A stretch of 64,000 bases of DNA, from the NCBI GenBank assembly GCA_933228675.1, contig OW121741.1:17031271-17095270 (forward strand). The letters run 5' to 3'. The notes beneath the pieces are model-generated. The model ran no database searches. It had not been told where the DNA came from and worked only from the letters and a program-made list of their open reading frames with translations. Source of the DNA: Stomorhina lunata. Its lineage: Eukaryota > Arthropoda > Insecta > Diptera > Rhiniidae. Below, in pieces: positions 52,011-62,524 of the stretch (position 1 is its first letter; each line of letters starts with the position of its first letter). Both the position numbers and the translations under genes were made by a program.

Positions 52011-52527
52011 AATTTAAGGGAGGTTTAATGGGCAATATTGAAGGGGGGGAAAGGATTTTAAAAAGGGTTTCTTGTAGGGGAAATTTTAAGGATAAAAATG
52101 TTCTCTCAAGTATAACGAGGGAGTGGAAGATAGTTTTATAATTTAAAATAGTAAAACTTCACCATAATATAATTTAATTTCATTTGTATTAAAAAATTTT
52201 TGCCGATCGCTGCAACTTATCGCCTCAATTCTGTTTAATATCTGCCAGGTTTTAAAAAAGAGAGATTATCAAACTTAGAGATATGGTTTTAGAAAGAGCA
52301 TATTAAAGGCCTTGATCTTATGAGAGCCGAGAGAAAGTCTTGCTTGGAAATTTTCAAAACTCAAGGCTTTACAAAGCATTGGAAAATATTTCAAAATTAT
52401 TATTAAATAAGTGATCAATGAGTAAACAAGATTAAAAGATTTGAAAAAGACTTATACCAAAAATTATAAAAAAAAATATATAAAAACACAAGTTTCAAAT
52501 AAGAAAGAACAAATTTAGATTTTTAAG

Positions 52528-53867
52528 ATGATGAATCGAAATGTATGTCGCTGTTGTTTGAAAGAGAATCCTTTACAAGTTTATAAAATTTGTGATCCTG
52601 TTACAAATTTACAACAAGATCTCCAAATTTTTTTACCCGATATCTTCAAAAGTGAATCAAATGATGGTTTACCTCAGATAATCTGTGATATATGTTGGCT
52701 GCAAGTCCAACAACTAAAAGAATTTCAGCGGCAGTGCTTAATGGCTGATCAGGAGTTACGAAGTCGTTATGTGGATTATAAAAACCAGGCCGTAGAGGAG
52801 GTTTTGGGTCTCATAGAGAAACTAAGGCAGGAGGATAACAATATTAACAATAATTGGCAGGAGTTTAATAGTGAAACAAATAAATGGCAGGAGAATAATA
52901 ATGAAGTCAGTCAGTGGCTAGATCGCGATTTAGGGGATATATATGAGGAACCTCAGGATTTAAATAATTTGGGTAAGTTGAGGTTTTTACTGAAAGAAAC
53001 CCTAAAATAACCTATTATATTTATTAAGTTCCAGATACCTTCGAATTTTCCCACTTTCCCGCCGACTTTGACTTTTATGCTTCCTCTCACGATAGTGGCA
53101 TATTTGAGGATCAGTTCTCGCCTCAGTCCTTAAACAGTTTTGAAAGTTTTCTACAAACGTCAGTGAATTTAAACTCTACCTCTTCCGATAACTCCTCTAA
53201 TTCCAGTCGTTCTTCAGAAAAGGATTTATCGAGCCGCAAAAAGAGCTACAAAGGTCCCTTTTCCTGCAATCGTTGTGATAAGAAATTTACCCGTAATTTC
53301 CAGCTCAAACTTCATCTCATTTCCATACATCAAATCGGCGATGGCCTGCAATACACCTGCCAGCATTGCACTAAAACCTTTGCCTCCAATCACAGTCTGA
53401 GCTATCATCAAAAATCCGTGCACTTTCAGGAGAAACCTCATTTTTGCCCTCAATGCGATCGTCAGTTTGTGCTCAAGTCTCAGTTGGTCTCGCACATGCG
53501 CATACACACGGGCGAAACTAAGCCCAGAATATTTGAGTGTCAGGAATGTGGCAAGAAATGGCCCACAAGATCGGATTTGAGAACGCACATGAGGTCGCAT
53601 GATCCCAATATGGAGAGGCCATTTAAGTGTGATCGTTGTGAGAAGAGCTTTTTTACAAGAGGCCATCTAACTTCTCATCAATTGGTTCATACCGGAGAGA
53701 AGCCGTTTGTCTGTGAATTTTGTCAGAGATCATATCAGAGTGTGGGTAATCTGAATAATCATATGGCCCGAAGGCATATTAAGGAAATAGTGAGTAGAGA
53801 GCAAAAATCTATGGATCAGTATCAAGAGGAAGGTGGAAGCTCGCAAACGGTATTAATGGAAGCTTAA
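52528..53867 (+). CDS. ZAD-C2H2 zinc-finger transcription factor, two exons (52528-52972, 53035-53867)
   Basis: This is a probable nuclear DNA-binding transcription factor of 425 residues, read by joining two exons. Exon 1 ends at a canonical GTAAGT donor, and exon 2 follows a CCAG acceptor. The 445-nt first exon leaves phase 1, and exon 2 continues in frame to TAA, which strongly supports the join. Residues 5-78 form a ZAD (zinc-finger-associated domain, a protein-protein dimerisation module) with cysteines C7, C10, C53 and C56. An Asn/Gln-rich linker (about 105-130) repeats the WQE motif. Residues 150-215 are Ser-rich. Six C2H2 fingers follow: 226-247, 257-278, 286-306, 317-337, 347-367 and 375-396, with TGEKP-type linkers after fingers 3 and 5. 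The start has A at -3; a second ATG follows immediately and could serve instead. Without comparison to orthologues the specific gene and target sites cannot be named. The gene sits alone between repeats. Confidence 0.93.
52973..53034 (+). other. Intron of the ZAD zinc-finger gene (62 bp)
   Basis: Donor GTAAGT at 52973, acceptor CCAG ending at 53034. A 62-bp intron is typical of short fly introns. It separates the ZAD/linker exon from the Ser-rich/finger exon. Without splicing, the first reading frame would stop at TAA a few codons into the intron and lose all the fingers. Confidence 0.88.
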
Positions 53868-54125
53868 GAAGCTTTTGAAAACAAAGACAATTAGTTTAAA
53901 GGTATTATAAAAAATAAAGCTTTTGAAAAAGCTTTAACCAAAAACAAAGCTTTTGAAAAAGCTTTTAACAAAAATGAAGCTTTTAAAAAAGCTTTTAACA
54001 GGATAAAGCTTCTGAAAACACTTTCAACAAAAATAAAGTTTTTGAAAAAGCTTTAAACAAATATAAAGCTTTTCAAAAAATAATGCTTTTGAAAAGCCTC
54101 TAACAAAAAGCTTTTAGAAAAGATT
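53865..54125. repeat. AAGCTTTT-type minisatellite in the likely 3' UTR of the ZAD gene
   Basis: About eight degenerate ~31-33-bp units of the form aaagcttttgaaaaagcttt plus an acaaaaat spacer begin at the stop codon itself (gaagcttaagaagctttt). Each unit is an inverted repeat (GCTTTT...AAAAGC), so a transcript would carry a row of short hairpins. AATAAA strings occur within the array (first at 53913). Confidence 0.75.
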
Positions 54126-54890
54126 TTCAAAAATTAAAAATATTTCTTTATATTTTACAATTTGTTAAAAAAAAAGTATTTTGCTTTAATTTTATTTTTT
54201 AATTATTTTTGCTTTAATTATTTTGTTTTTTAATTCCCCGGAAAAATAGTATTAATCATTTATTAGTCAAATATTTGTTTATGAATTGTATTAAACAATA
54301 AATATTGAACCATAAAAAATAAAAGTCATGATTTTTATTTTTAATTGTTTTACGAGATAAGACCGAGAGGCCAGTTTAAGGGGCATCTGAACTTTAGTTT
54401 GACGTGTACATATAAATAAGTACTTATGTACTATATACACAATTTTATTTGTTTAAACAAAGTTAGGGGATTATTTTGAAGAAAGAAAAGTTTGAAATAA
54501 ATTACAATGATCTTGATTAGATTGACCAATTACTGGCGAAAAGACTATAATAAAAGACTCAAAAACATAGGTTTTATTTGGACTTCAGAACGCAAGTCTA
54601 CGATAAAGTTGGATTTAAGAGCTAAAATCTTTGTTATGCAGAGCAAATGTAAAACATATTTCTTGAGTTTTAAACCTTACTATAAAAGTTCTCGTAAATT
54701 GGAACTATTTAATGATTTTAGAAACTAAGTTTTTGCTCTAAGCCTTTATCAAGGGTTCAGAACAAAAATTAAGTTTAATATTAGTCGTGTTGCCTTAGAA
54801 TAAAGAAACTAACCAAACAAGTCCGAAGTTACGCAAAACTCACCCAATTATAAAAAAATTTTGTATATATATATTTTTTTTTTAATTTAA
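54125..54890. other. Downstream flank of the ZAD gene
   Basis: AT-rich. A 73-codon plus-strand frame (54507-54728) has Lys-rich composition and no recognisable domain; it is not called as a gene. Confidence 0.5.
54296..54304 (+). terminator. Candidate poly(A) signal for the ZAD gene
   Basis: AATAAA at about 54298-54303, some 430 bp after the stop codon and beyond the minisatellite. Earlier AATAAA strings exist within the minisatellite, so which one is used cannot be decided from sequence. Confidence 0.35.
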
Positions 54891-55618
54891 TACAAAAGTT
54901 TTTGAAAGAAAATTTTTCATGTAAAAATTTTTAAAGAAAATATTTCATATAAAAATTTTTGATAAAAAATTTTTCATATAAGAATTTTTTATAGAAAATT
55001 TTTCATATACAATTTTTTTGTAGAAAATTTGTATATAGTTTTTTTTTATAGAAAATTGTTCATATTAAATATTTTTATAGAGACTTTTTTATTTAAAATT
55101 TTTTTATATTTTCAAAAATTTTTTATAGAAAATTTTTCATATAAAAATTGTTTATAGAATATTTTTCATATAAAATTTTATTAAAGACAATATTTCACAT
55201 AAAATTTTTTTTATCGAAAATTTTTCATATCAAATTTTTTTTATCGAAAATTTTTCGTATACAATTTTTTATGGAAAATTTTTCATAGAAAATTTTTTTA
55301 TAGGAAAATTCATATAAAAATTTTTTATATAAAAATTTTGAATAGAACATATTTTATATACGATTTTTTTATAGAAAATTTTTCGTAGAAAATTTTTTCA
55401 TAGAAAATTTTTCATATAAAGTTTTTTTTTAGAAAATTTTGAATAAAGAATTTGTTTTACAGAATTTTTTATAGAAAATTTTTCATATACAATTTTTTTA
55501 TAGAAAATTATGTTATATACAATTTTTTTACAGATAAAAATTTTTTATTAGAAAATTTTTTATAGAAAATTTTTCAGATAAAATTTTTTAATAGAAAATT
55601 TTTTATATAAAAATTTTT
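54890..55618. repeat. AT-rich satellite related to the CTATAG family, left of the ribozyme array
   Basis: Degenerate ~26-30-bp units of the type tttttatagaaaatttttc plus atataaaa. The central CTATAG has mostly drifted to TTATAG. The array continues at 58114-58450 beyond the ribozyme array, so that array appears to have been inserted into it. Confidence 0.8.
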
Positions 55619-55726
55619 TGATGGTCGTGGGTTCGAGTCGGGCTCAGGTTCATGTCATAAATTATTTTTTTAATTTATGATTTTTAAATTAGATGAATAA
55701 ATTTTAGGAATACTGAAAAAACTATG

Positions 55727-55793
55727 TGACACTTAGCAGTGTGGAATGCTGCATTTTCTGTCCCGCTACGGACTTCATCAGCACACTGTGTCA
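55727..55793 (-). ncRNA. Hammerhead ribozyme (type I), copy 1
   Basis: Read on the minus strand. Stem I 5' side TGACA + CAGTGTG. Core CTGATGA. Stem II GTCC/GGAC with loop GTAGCG. Core GAAA. Stem III AATG/CATT with a CAG loop. Cleavage triplet TTC. Stem I 3' side CACACTG, a 5-nt bulge CTAAG, then TGTCA. The 7-bp and 5-bp halves of stem I are both perfect. One oddity is an A-A opposition at positions 10.1/11.1, where most hammerheads have a pair. The stem-I bulge faces loop II, as in natural fast-cleaving hammerheads. Confidence 0.85.
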
Positions 55794-56286
55794 CCAACTG
55801 TTAGATGCCAGTAGTTAAGATCATCTATTTAACTGAATTCTTAAGCGAAATTGAAAACGAGAATTATATTAACACTCATTTCTATTTCACCTATGACCAT
55901 ATGATCGATTCAGTTAGACGAACTTATCCACCATAGTTTTTTCCTTTATGTTTTGTATTCCTATCCTTTATTAATCTACATTTACTTTGTACTTTAACCA
56001 ACTATCAGCTGGTAATGAAGACAAAGATTTTTGTTTTGACAAGTTTCTGTTTATTCTTTTACGTTAATGCAAATTTGAATTTAGTATCAACTTGAAAGAG
56101 TTAATGAAAACATGTAAATCGCGGTGCCCATGCAATTTAATTGAAAGAAATTAATTTTAGTTGAACCAGAATTTATGTTGATGGTCGTGGGTTCGAGTCG
56201 GGCTCAGGTTCATGTCATAAATTATTTTTTTAATTTATGATTTTTAAATTAGATGAATAAATTTTAGGAATACTGAAAAAACTATG

Positions 56287-56353
56287 TGACACTTAGCAGT
56301 GTGGAATGCTGCATTTTCTGTCCCGCTACGGACTTCATCAGCACACTGTGTCA
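56287..56353 (-). ncRNA. Hammerhead ribozyme (type I), copy 2
   Basis: Same 67-nt motif as copy 1, displaced by exactly 560 bp, with identical core, helices and bulge. In a minus-strand transcript through the direct units, cleavage here and at the neighbouring copies would release 560-nt RNAs. Confidence 0.85.
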
Positions 56354-56846
56354 CCAACTGTTAGATGCCAGTAGTTAAGATCATCTATTTAACTGAATTC
56401 TTAAGCGAAATTGAAAACGAGAATTATATTAACACTCATTTCTATTTCACCTATGACCATATGATCGATTCAGTTAGACGAACTTATCCACCATAGTTTT
56501 TTCCTTTATGTTTTGTATTCCTATCCTTTATTAATCTACATTTACTTTGTACTTTAACCAACTATCAGCTGGTAATGAAGACAAAGATTTTTGTTTTGAC
56601 AAGTTTCTGTTTATTCTTTTACGTTAATGCAAATTTGAATTTAGTATCAACTTGAAAGAGTTAATGAAAACATGTAAATCGCGGTGCCCATGCAATTTAA
56701 TTGAAAGAAATTAATTTTAGTTGAACCAGAATTTATGTTGATGGTCGTGGGTTCGAGTCGGGCTCAGGTTCATGTCATAAATTATTTTTTTAATTTATGA
56801 TTTTTAAATTAGATGAATAAATTTTAGGAATACTGAAAAAACTATG

Positions 56847-56913
56847 TGACACTTAGCAGTGTGGAATGCTGCATTTTCTGTCCCGCTACGGACTTCATCA
56901 GCACACTGTGTCA
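56847..56913 (-). ncRNA. Hammerhead ribozyme (type I), copy 3
   Basis: Third direct-unit copy, identical to copies 1 and 2. It is the first to be transcribed in a minus-strand transcript entering from the palindrome junction near 57295. Confidence 0.85.
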
Positions 56914-57341
56914 CCAACTGTTAGATGCCAGTAGTTAAGATCATCTATTTAACTGAATTCTTAAGCGAAATTGAAAACGAGAATTATATTAACACTCATT
57001 TCTATTTCACCTATGACCATATGATCGATTCAGTTAGACGAACTTATCCACCATAGTTTTTTCCTTTATGTTTTGTATTCCTATCCTTTATTAATCTACA
57101 TTTACTTTGTACTTTAACCAACTATCAGCTGGTAATGAAGACAAAGATTTTTGTTTTGACAAGTTTCTGTTTATTCTTTTACGTTAATGCAAATTTGAAT
57201 TTAGTATCAACTTGAAAGAGTTAATGAAAACATGTAAATCGCGGTGCCCATGCAATTTAATTGAAAGAAATTAATTTTAGTTGAACCAGAATTTAAATTC
57301 AGTTAAATAGATGATCTTAACTACTGGCATCTAACAGTTGG

Positions 57342-57408
57342 TGACACAGTGTGCTGATGAAGTCCGTAGCGGGACAGAAAATGCAGCATTCCACACTGCT
57401 AAGTGTCA
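57342..57408 (+). ncRNA. Hammerhead ribozyme (type I), copy 4 (inverted unit)
   Basis: Plus-strand copy in the inverted part of the array. CTGATGA begins at 57354 and GAAA at 57377. Cleavage is predicted between 57391 and 57392. A transcript crossing the junction could also pair this unit with unit 3 over hundreds of bases, which would compete with ribozyme folding. Confidence 0.85.
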
Positions 57409-57901
57409 CATAGTTTTTTCAGTATTCCTAAAATTTATTCATCTAATTTAAAAATCATAAATTAAAAAAATAATTTATGACATGAACCTGAGCCCGACTC
57501 GAACCCACGACCATCAACATAAATTCTGGTTCAACTAAAATTAATTTCTTTCAATTAAATTGCATGGGCACCGCGATTTACATGTTTTCATTAACTCTTT
57601 CAAGTTGATACTAAATTCAAATTTGCATTAACGTAAAAGAATAAACAGAAACTTGTCAAAACAAAAATCTTTGTCTTCATTACCAGCTGATAGTTGGTTA
57701 AAGTACAAAGTAAATGTAGATTAATAAAGGATAGGAATACAAAACATAAAGGAAAAAACTATGGTGGATAAGTTCGTCTAACTGAATCGATCATATGGTC
57801 ATAGGTGAAATAGAAATGAGTGTTAATATAATTCTCGTTTTCAATTTCGCTTAAGAATTCAGTTAAATAGATGATCTTAACTACTGGCATCTAACAGTTG
57901 G

Positions 57902-57968
57902 TGACACAGTGTGCTGATGAAGTCCGTAGCGGGACAGAAAATGCAGCATTCCACACTGCTAAGTGTCA
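57902..57968 (+). ncRNA. Hammerhead ribozyme (type I), copy 5 (inverted unit)
   Basis: Second plus-strand copy, 560 bp after copy 4 and identical to it. The unit is cut short at 58113, about 145 bp past the ribozyme, where AT-rich satellite resumes. Confidence 0.85.
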
Positions 57969-58113
57969 CATAGTTTTTTCAGTATTCCTAAAATTTATTC
58001 ATCTAATTTAAAAATCATAAATTAAAAAAATAATTTATGACATGAACCTGAGCCCGACTCGAACCCACGACCATCAACATAAATTCTGGTTCAACTAAAA
58101 TTAATTTCTTTCA

Positions 58114-58450
58114 TAAAAATTTTTTTATAAAAAAATTTTTCATATAAATTTTTTTTATAGAAAATTTTTTATAGAAAATTTTTTATATACAAATTTTTTA
58201 TAGAAAATTTTTCATATAAAAATTTTTTATAGAAAATTTTTCATATGAGATTTGTTTATAGAAAATTCATATACAATTTTTTTATAGAAAATTTTTCGTA
58301 TACAATTTTTTTCTAGAAATTTCTTCATATACAATTTTTTTATAGAAAATTTTTCATTGAAAATTTTTCATTGAAAATTTTTCATAGAAAAATTTTCAGA
58401 TATAATTTTTTGATAGAAAATTTTTGATATAAAATTTTTTTTAAAGAAAA
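58114..58450. repeat. AT-rich satellite, right of the ribozyme array
   Basis: Same unit type as 54890-55618 (ttttatagaaaatttttcat), in the same orientation. It looks like the right-hand remainder of one interrupted array. Confidence 0.8.
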
Positions 58451-58547
58451 TTTCAATTGTTTCAATTGTTCTGGCATTAGGGCGTCATTAAGTCTCTGGA
58501 TTCTAAATTACTTTACTTAACATCAGTCCTGGATTATTGCAGATCTT

Positions 58548-58763
58548 TTAACGTGTAGTTCGAGATAACGGAGCTGTTTAATATGACTCAGCAGCTCGAG
58601 ATGACTCGGTAGTTCGGGATGACTCAGCATTTTGAAATGAATTAGAAATTTGAGATTAGCCAGACATTTTAGATGACTCAGTATTTTGAGATGACTCAGC
58701 AGTTCGACATGACTTAGCAAGTTGAGATCACAAAATAGTTCAAGATAACTCAGAAAGTAAATC
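58548..58763. repeat. 18-bp minisatellite (gactcagcagttcgagat), about 12 units
   Basis: Strict 18-bp phasing with substitutions. The minus strand is open through it and reads as Leu-Ser-His-Leu-x-x hexapeptides. No domain, start context or neighbouring exon supports a gene. Confidence 0.85.
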
Positions 58764-59148
58764 ACTTTGCAGTTTAGGAGATTATTATCCTTATGCCGGA
58801 CTTAGCACAGAGCCTTTATTTCCTATCTATAGCGATCAACTTTCCTGCTGAAAAATTTAACATCAAAGGAGTTTTGCGAAAATCGGTCATTATCAAGAGG
58901 ATCAGGTTTTCTATAATTCAGTTACAATGAAATCATCTACTACAAGCTTTCGACAATGGTCAAACTCTGGATTCTCGCACTGTCAATTATTAGTCCATCG
59001 AAAAGAAGCAATTGCTTATATGCTTAGGACTGTAGGAGAACAGTTGCTTTTTATATGGACAACGCCAGGCTATATACATCGATCGAAAGTAGGGACCTTA
59101 ACAGTTTAAACTTTTATTATAAAAGTCTGAAAATTAGAATTATATTTT

Positions 59149-59268
59149 GACTTTTATTTTTTCGGGCAAAAATAAAAGTTATTTTGTGGCTTTTATTTTT
59201 TCGAGCAAAAATAAAAGTTATTTATTTGCGTTTTATTTTTTCGGATGAAAATGGCAGTTATTTTTGTT
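59149..59268. repeat. 40-bp tandem repeat, three units
   Basis: Units begin gacttttattttttcgggca, gcttttattttttcgagca and cgttttattttttcggatg; each is 40 bp. Confidence 0.85.
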
Positions 59269-59269
59269 C

Positions 59270-60035
59270 GAAAGCTCAGTTAGTAAGTTCTTATCCTATA
59301 AATAATCGGAACTTTTTGTGGTGAAAATTTAGGTTAAAGAAATTTAAGTTCATAAGTTATTAAGTTATTCTTATTAGTAAAAGGTATAATCTTGAATTTT
59401 AGTAAATAAAAGTTAAGATTCTAATAGAAAGTTTTGGTAAATAAAAAGTTACGATTTTTGCAATTTATTTCTTTATTTTTAAGAATCAAATCAATTTCAC
59501 TTTTATGTCAAAAGATTCATTCAAAATCATTTTCATTCAAGGGCATTTCCGTTTAAATAATCGTCTATAATAATTTCTATATGCAATATTGCAATCAAAT
59601 TGAAAAGATTATTTATGTCTGCATAAAAGTTCAATTGCATTGACAGCGAAAATATTAATCTAACCTTGAAAATGATAGGTATTATGTCAAAAATATCAAT
59701 TAGATCAGTTACTAATTGATGGGCAAAAAAAGAAATATTAATTTAGTATTAATTTTAAATTAAAGAGATAAGAATAGAAAAATATTGATTGAAGAAATTA
59801 AGAGCATGAGCAAAAGAGACAGATTAAATGAGATGATCATGAAGAAGATAATGTAAGAGTACTCTTCTGAATTTATATTGAAATTAGAGAAAAATTAGTA
59901 AGACGGATCATAATTCCAAATAAAAATCGTTATGTGAATTTCTGATTCTAATTGAAGAATCCTTGTTCTTAGGAAGATTTGAAATTTAGCTTTTTTTTGG
60001 TTATGTCATAAACTATTAGTTTTTTTTTGGAAAAT
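59270..60035. other. Non-repetitive AT-rich interval
   Basis: Nothing recognised. Confidence 0.6.
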
Positions 60036-61260
60036 AAGCAAATATATGCAGATGGTATAAGCACAGTTGAAAAGCCAAGACCATAGCTTTATAAGTGCTA
60101 ATAACTTATTTTTATAGGTTCTCATCAAAAAAAACCACATTCGTTGTGAACAAACTTCTAGAAATAATTAGAATTATTTGTAGAAAAATTATTATATTTG
60201 ATATTTTCAGAAAATATGCAAACATATGCAGACGACTTATTAACTGTAAGAAAGCTAAGAATCTAGACTCTTATCAGCTATAAACTTATTTGCGTAGGTG
60301 TTTCCTTAAAAAAGTTACATTTGCTCAAAGCAAACAACTAAATATAATTTTAACTACTTTAAGCCAAATCGTCATTAATTTAAATTCTTTGTAATCTAGT
60401 GTAGCTTAATCATCAATTTTTTTTATATATATTCTAATCAGCAAATTGATTACAACTAAGTTTCTAGACTAAGACTAGACATTCGAATGACCGAACTAAG
60501 CCTCATTACATTAGATTAATTTGTAATCTTAGTACATGTTTAGTAAATATGTTTACTCAACAATTGTCTTTAATGACTTATGGAAAATCACCACTAGGCA
60601 ACAGTGTATGAGAAGCTGATAAGAAGTTTGATGGGTGATGTTTACCTTACAACATCAGCATGAAAATCGACGAATTGAAAAGATCATAAAATTGAAGGAA
60701 AGATTATAAAATGAACTTAGTAGAGCAGTCAATGACTTATGGAATATATAACAAAATTTAAAACATTTAAAACCTAATTTAAATAAAATGTTGGAGAAAA
60801 CAATTTAAATTTAAGATTATTTTCTAAATAGGTTTGTCAATTATTTTCGATTTAAAGCAAAATATGCAAATATATGCAGATGGTTTATATACTGTTGTAA
60901 AGCCAAGACTCCTTACTTTGATTGACCTTAAACATATTTTTATTGCTGCTGTGTTAGAAAAGTTACAACCCGTAAATTTTTATGATCTTTCATTATAAAA
61001 ATTAAAATATAAATTTTCTTTTTTACGAATATTTAGTCAACAAAATATCTGTATTTTGGAAAGTTTAGGGATATCTTCGAAATTTAATTGTATTAGATAA
61101 TGTCATTTAGTGATAATTTTAGGACAAATATGCAAATATATGCACAAGATTTTTAAAACGCTTAAAATCAAAGACCTTAGTTTATCACTGTTGAAAAACT
61201 AAACTTTATAGTTTTTTACACAAAAAAGTTATAGCTTGTTAAACATTTCCTTTAAGAATT
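60035..61260. repeat. Four dispersed units with atgcaaatatatgcaga
   Basis: aatatgcaaatatatgcag-type strings at about 60044, 60214, 60860 and 61127. Each is followed by a similar downstream part (aaagccaagac...aaaagttaca). It is a degenerate ~170-270-bp repeat with no coding frame. Confidence 0.65.
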
Positions 61261-61635
61261 TAAAAATGTTACCTTAAATTTTCAAAACGACTAAATTACC
61301 CAATAAACTCAAAACTATTCAAATAAACCTTCATTGTTACACCATATTTCTGTTGTATCTTACATTTTTGAACTCAATAATGATGAACTGACAAGACCTT
61401 CTTCTATATGTTCCTTCTGCACGTCACAGGATACTGTCAATGGCTTTGACACCAATTGAGTAGGAAAATTGCTATGCTAAAGGTTGTTAAAGATAAACAG
61501 GATATGAGAGCAGCTGTTGAGGAATTAGGGTAATAGTCTTCAAATTCACTGCCCATGAAGAGGTCTGAAAAGATAAGAAAATAAAGTTTTAAATTTTAGG
61601 ATAAATTTTAATACAATAAGAAGTTTAAAACAAAA
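61260..61635. other. Non-repetitive interval
   Basis: Nothing recognised; somewhat higher complexity near 61380-61560. Confidence 0.6.
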
Positions 61636-62440
61636 TGTAATTAAAAATTTCTATAGAAGAAAATTTAAAATAAAAATTTTGCTATAGAAAACATTTTATA
61701 ATGACAATTTTTCTATAGAAAAATTTTATAATGACAAATTTTCTATAAAAAAAATTAATCATGAAAATTTTTCTATGGAAAAAAAAATTATAATGAAAAT
61801 TTTTCTATAGAAAAAAATTTATAATGAAAATTTGTCTATAGAAAAATGTTATTTTGTATATTTTGTTATTTTTTGAGAAAAAATTTTATAATATAAATTT
61901 TTCTATAGAAAAAATTTTTTAATGAAAATTTTTCTATAAAAAAAAATTTATAATGAAAATTTATAATGAACAGTTTTCTATAGAAATAATTTTAAAATGA
62001 AAATTTTTCTATAGAAAAAATTTTTTAATGAAAAATTTTCTATAGAAAACATTTTTTAATGAAAATTTTTCTATAGAAAAAAGTTTTTAATGAAAATTTT
62101 TCTATAGAAAAAATTTTTTAATGAAAATTTTTCTATGGAAAAAATTTTTTAATCAAAATTATTTAATGAGAATTTTTCTATAGAAAAAATTTTTCTATTT
62201 TGAAAATTTTTCTATAGAAAAAATTTTTTAATGAAAATTTTTCTATAGAAAAAAGTGTTTAATGAAAATTTTTCTATAGAAGAAATTTTTTAACGAAAAT
62301 TTTTCTATAGAGAAAATTTTTTTAAGCGAATAATTTTCTATACAAAAAATTTTTTAAAACGAAAAATTTTTTATAGAGAAAATTTTTAAAACGAAAAATT
62401 TTCTAAAGAGAAAACATTTTAAAACGAAAAATTTTCTTAA
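61636..62440. repeat. ~30-bp CTATAG satellite (aatgaaaatttttctatag)
   Basis: Degenerate at the left, regular from about 61975. The linker is ttttttaatgaaaa. It is interrupted at 62440-62525 by about 85 bp of unrelated DNA. Confidence 0.93.
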
Positions 62441-62524
62441 AAAGTTTTACTGTAGTGTATTGCACTAAGAATCCCAATTTATTACAATTATTTATTATTG
62501 TAATAAATAGTTTTTTTGATAAAA

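Larger units (their letters stand above)
55619..58113. repeat. 560-bp hammerhead-ribozyme tandem array: three direct plus about 1.5 inverted units
   Basis: Direct units start at 55621, 56181 and 56741 (exactly 560 bp apart). The third stops near 57295, where the same sequence resumes as its reverse complement (57296-57855 and 57856-58113). The copies look identical by eye over their shared length. Each unit contains one hammerhead ribozyme, on the minus strand of direct units and the plus strand of inverted ones. No protein-coding frame is apparent. On the opposite strand a GGTTCGAGTCG string matches 10 of 11 positions of the tRNA/pol III B-box. The array is inserted in CTATAG-type satellite (54.9-55.6 and 58.1-58.45 kb). 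It is most like animal retrozymes or terminal repeats of Penelope-like elements; it could also be a satellite that captured a ribozyme. Confidence 0.9.

Noticed and set aside
53226..53666. 146-codon minus-strand frame
   Set aside because: Antisense shadow of the zinc-finger exon.
54507..54728. 73-codon plus-strand frame downstream of the ZAD gene
   Set aside because: Lys-rich composition expected from AT-rich sequence; no domain or neighbouring exon.
55610..55660. tRNA gene suggested by the B-box string
   Set aside because: T-stem bases do not pair, and no acceptor, D or anticodon arms could be built around it.
58927..59109. 60-codon plus-strand frame with mixed composition
   Set aside because: Looks slightly more protein-like than its neighbours but has no recognisable motif and no supporting splice sites.
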